Positions 61,617 through 64,000 of a stretch of DNA of 64,000 bases are shown here, in pieces. The stretch's first letter is position 1. Every line of letters starts with the position of its first letter. A model generated the notes under the pieces. It was given only the letters and a program-made list of their open reading frames with translations, searched no databases and was not told where the DNA came from. A program made the position numbers and the translations under genes. This stretch comes from G963556115 sp963677015 (GTDB taxonomy: Bacteria; Planctomycetota; SZUA-567): positions 1,922,001 through 1,986,000 of the forward strand of contig OY781533.1 in NCBI GenBank assembly GCA_963677015.1, read 5' to 3'.

Positions 61617-64000
61617 CTATTTCATATACTCGCGCGCAATATCAACAAGCTGCTGCAGCTTCTGCAGTCCCATCAGCGGAGTCATATTATCAATATCCAC
61701 CTCTGCCAGCTCCAGCACCAGACGATCATTAGCCTTTGCCTGGGGCGCAAATAATTCCGACTGAATCTCGCGGGCAGCTGCCCGCAATACCTCGCCATCA
61801 TGAGCAATATTCCAGTCACGCTCCGCAGCCTGGGTTTCAAGCCCGTCAAGAATCTCGCGAGCTCTCTCAGTGACCCCTGCCGGTATACCGGCAAGACGCG
61901 CTACATGAATACCGTAGGATTTATCTGCCGAACCGGCAATTATTTTATGCAGAAAGATTACCTCACCGCCCCATTCACGAACCGATACATTATAATTTAC
62001 CGCCTGCTCAAGTATCATTCCCAACTCCGCCAGTTCATGATAGTGAGTTGCAAATAAGGTACGTGCTTTGACCTTATTATGTATATATTCAGTTATGGCC
62101 CACGCCAGAGAGACACCATCAAAAGTAGAGGTACCGCGCCCGACTTCATCGAGCACAATCAGTGAACGGCTGGTAGCATTATTCAGAATATTAGCAGTTT
62201 CCGCCATCTCGACCATAAATGTCGACTGCCCTTTGGCAAGATCATCAGCAGCTCCGACACGGGTAAACACCCGGTCAACAATTCCGATTCTCGCCTTTTC
62301 CGCCGGCACACCGCCACCCATCTGAGCCATAATACATAATAATGCGACCTGACGTATATAAGTACTCTTACCTGCCATATTTGGTCCGGTTATAATATGA
62401 ACCAACGCTCCTGAATGTGAAAAAGCAGTATCATTAGGGGTGAACTCACTGAGTGAAACATCAAGTACCGGATGCCTGCCGCCGGTTAATTCGGTCTCAA
62501 TATCCACACCTGTTTCAGGGATTATATATCCCTGAACCGCAGCCATTTCAGCCAGAGACTGCAGACAGTCGAAAACCGCCAGGATATGCGCCACCTGCTG
62601 TACGCGCTCAACTTCAGCAGCAACCTGCTCTCGCACCTGTGCAAAAAGCTCCAGTTCAAGCGCAAGTATCTTCTCCTGTGCCCCCAGCACCAGTTCTTCA
62701 TACTCCTTGAGATCCTGGGTTATATATCTTTCGGCATTTGCCAGAGTCTGTTTACGTATATAACTTGAAGGAACCTTATCTTTGTGAGTATTTGTCACCT
62801 CAATATAATAGCCGAAGACTTTATTGAAACCAACCTTTAAAGACGGAATACCGCTGAACTGCTGCTGCTCCTGCTGAAAATTCCGGATCCAGTCCTTACC
62901 ACCACTGGCAATATCCCTAAGCTCTGCCAGCTTCGGATCGTATTCACTGCGTATCACGCCGCCATCTCTTAGATTTAACGGCGGTTCCGCAACAATCGCT
63001 CTACCGATAAGTGCAGTAACATCTTCCAGTAAATCTATCATTCCTGACAAATCAATCAGATGCTGCGCCAAAAACGACTCCGATAATTTCAATAAGTCAG
63101 GAAGCCGGAGAAGACTGCTGTGAAGATTTATTAATTCACGACCGCTGGCTCTGCCGGTAGTTATACGAGCCATTATTCGTTCCAGATCATTTATTCCGGA
63201 TAGAATTTCACGAAGCTCTTCCCGCGTCGCAGCTTCTGTAAGTAGTTCCCTGACCGCTTCCTGCCGGTACCGAATATGATTCAGATCAATTAATGGTCTC
63301 AGCAACCAGTTTTTCAACAGACGTCTGCCGGCACCGGTACTGGTTCGATCAATAACCTTGAAAAGCGACATCCCGGTACCTTCCGCCAGCAAAGTCTGAG
63401 TTAATTCGAGATTACGCTGGGTTGTCCGGTCAAGAATCATATAGTTCTCACGGTTAAGTCGCTTGAGAGTACGGACATGGGTAAGAGAGATCTTCTGAGT
63501 CTCTTCGAGATAGACCAGTATCGCCCCTACCGCCGCAATTGCTGCGGGAGAATCCTCAATACCGAACCCGGCGAGATTATCAACTCCGAAATGCTGCTTT
63601 ATCCGGATCCGCCCCTCACGTTCAGAAAATTCGTAACCGTCACGACGGGTAATAAGCCCGACACTTCTAGCAAAGAGCGCCTCAGCCAGTACTTTGCCCT
63701 CCTGCATCAGTTCAACCGGCACCAGCGTCTCAGAGACACCCATCTGCTCAAGTTCATCACCCAGGATATGTTCCGGCACTACCTGTACAAAAAACTCTCC
63801 GGTAGAAATATCCACACAGCCGATACCCGCCTGTCTGCCCGCTACCGCAACTGAAGCCAGATAATTATTACTGTCACCTTCAAGACACGATTCTTCAATC
63901 AGAGTTCCCGGGGTGACTACTCTGGTGACCCCCCGTTTGACTATACCCTGAGCTGTCGCCGGATCCTCAAGCTGATCACAGATTGCAACACGCACCCCGG
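61617..64000 (-). CDS. mutS: DNA mismatch repair protein MutS (5' end beyond window)
   Basis: MutS recognises mismatches and, with MutL, starts strand repair. The visible ~794 residues begin inside domain I (VAICDQLEDPATAQGIVKRGVTRVVTPGT) and run through connector, lever and clamp to the ATPase. The ATPase has GPNMAGKSTYIRQVALL (Walker A), MVEMAETANILNNAT, DEVGRGTSTFDG (Walker B) and TLFATHYHELAEL. The C-terminus ends in a short helical segment. About the first 60-70 residues, with the mismatch-wedge Phe-x-Glu, lie beyond position 64000. The cobyrinate synthase gene follows 11 bases downstream. Confidence 0.97.
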   Translation of the reverse strand, partial: GVRVAICDQLEDPATAQGIVKRGVTRVVTPGTLIEESCLEGDSNNYLASVAVAGRQAGIGCVDISTGEFFVQVVPEHILGDELEQMGVSETLVPVELMQEGKVLAEALFARSVGLITRRDGYEFSEREGRIRIKQHFGVDNLAGFGIEDSPAAIAAVGAILVYLEETQKISLTHVRTLKRLNRENYMILDRTTQRNLELTQTLLAEGTGMSLFKVIDRTSTGAGRRLLKNWLLRPLIDLNHIRYRQEAVRELLTEAATREELREILSGINDLERIMARITTGRASGRELINLHSSLLRLPDLLKLSESFLAQHLIDLSGMIDLLEDVTALIGRAIVAEPPLNLRDGGVIRSEYDPKLAELRDIASGGKDWIRNFQQEQQQFSGIPSLKVGFNKVFGYYIEVTNTHKDKVPSSYIRKQTLANAERYITQDLKEYEELVLGAQEKILALELELFAQVREQVAAEVERVQQVAHILAVFDCLQSLAEMAAVQGYIIPETGVDIETELTGGRHPVLDVSLSEFTPNDTAFSHSGALVHIITGPNMAGKSTYIRQVALLCIMAQMGGGVPAEKARIGIVDRVFTRVGAADDLAKGQSTFMVEMAETANILNNATSRSLIVLDEVGRGTSTFDGVSLAWAITEYIHNKVKARTLFATHYHELAELGMILEQAVNYNVSVREWGGEVIFLHKIIAGSADKSYGIHVARLAGIPAGVTERAREILDGLETQAAERDWNIAHDGEVLRAAAREIQSELFAPQAKANDRLVLELAEVDIDNMTPLMGLQKLQQLVDIAREYMK

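Noticed and set aside
62453..62710. Pro/Gln/Ala-rich open frame opposite mutS (similar shadows lie opposite the dikinases and cbiA).
   Set aside because: It lies wholly inside a conserved gene on the other strand, has no ribosome-binding site, and its composition mirrors the codon bias of that gene.

Overview
The window (64 kb, moderately AT-rich) is chromosomal and gene-dense and belongs to a Gram-negative anaerobe or facultative anaerobe. LptF/G- and LptE-type proteins, lipoprotein and secretory signals point to an outer membrane. HydF points to [FeFe]-hydrogenase metabolism. A Ser/Thr kinase with TPRs beside an ECF-like sigma factor, an FHA-PilZ-like protein, and the gene mix as a whole suggest the PVC superphylum, most likely Lentisphaerota or Kiritimatiellota. 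That placement is inference. I saw no phage, IS element, CRISPR array or tRNA.

Layout. 1-3041: a sugar (rhamnose/AI-2-like) ABC importer, reading leftward. 3425-6387: a flavin-reductase-like gene, a ThiC-family gene preceded by a cobalamin riboswitch and terminator (so probably BzaF, the anaerobic 5-hydroxybenzimidazole synthase), then rpmA-rplU. 6678-16274: an alpha-glucan locus with a GT4 glycosyltransferase, a glucan water dikinase (GWD) with two CBM45-like domains, a phosphoglucan-water-dikinase-like (PWD) protein fused to a sugar-isomerase TIM barrel, and a second free TIM barrel. 16658-19260: hydF and a ceramidase-like protein. 19460-25347 (rightward): LptF/G-type permease, tilS, pyk, PIG-L deacetylase, thiS, thiG. 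25431-38679 (leftward): LptE-like lipoprotein, two BamD-like TPR paralogues, recO; ftsY-PHP-nusB-ribH; ribBA-ybaB-rhomboid-dnaX behind the SRP RNA gene; and a pseudo-M48 protease. 39445-43174: two tandem acetolactate synthase genes, each behind its own leader-peptide attenuator. 43487-48103: an IscU-like/GGGtGRT gene pair, three tandem histidine phosphatases and a sirtuin. 48218-48604: rnpB. 48620-64000: a secreted hypothetical, an FAD oxidoreductase, FHA-PilZ, metG, sigma/kinase pair, EI24 protein, secreted TPR protein, HAD phosphatase, cobyrinate a,c-diamide synthase and truncated mutS.

The three most notable systems are: (i) a bacterial version of the plant starch-phosphorylation pair (GWD plus PWD), with the PWD carrying a TIM barrel at its N-terminus; (ii) two acetolactate synthase paralogues whose leader peptides differ in amino-acid content, one rich in Leu/Val/Ile and the other in Val only, suggesting separately tuned attenuation; and (iii) a ThiC-family enzyme under cobalamin-riboswitch control, linking the window to anaerobic B12 lower-ligand synthesis, with a corrin-ring amidation gene (cbiA) elsewhere in the window. 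Start codons were chosen by Shine-Dalgarno spacing. Several genes appear to start at TTG or GTG inside longer open frames.
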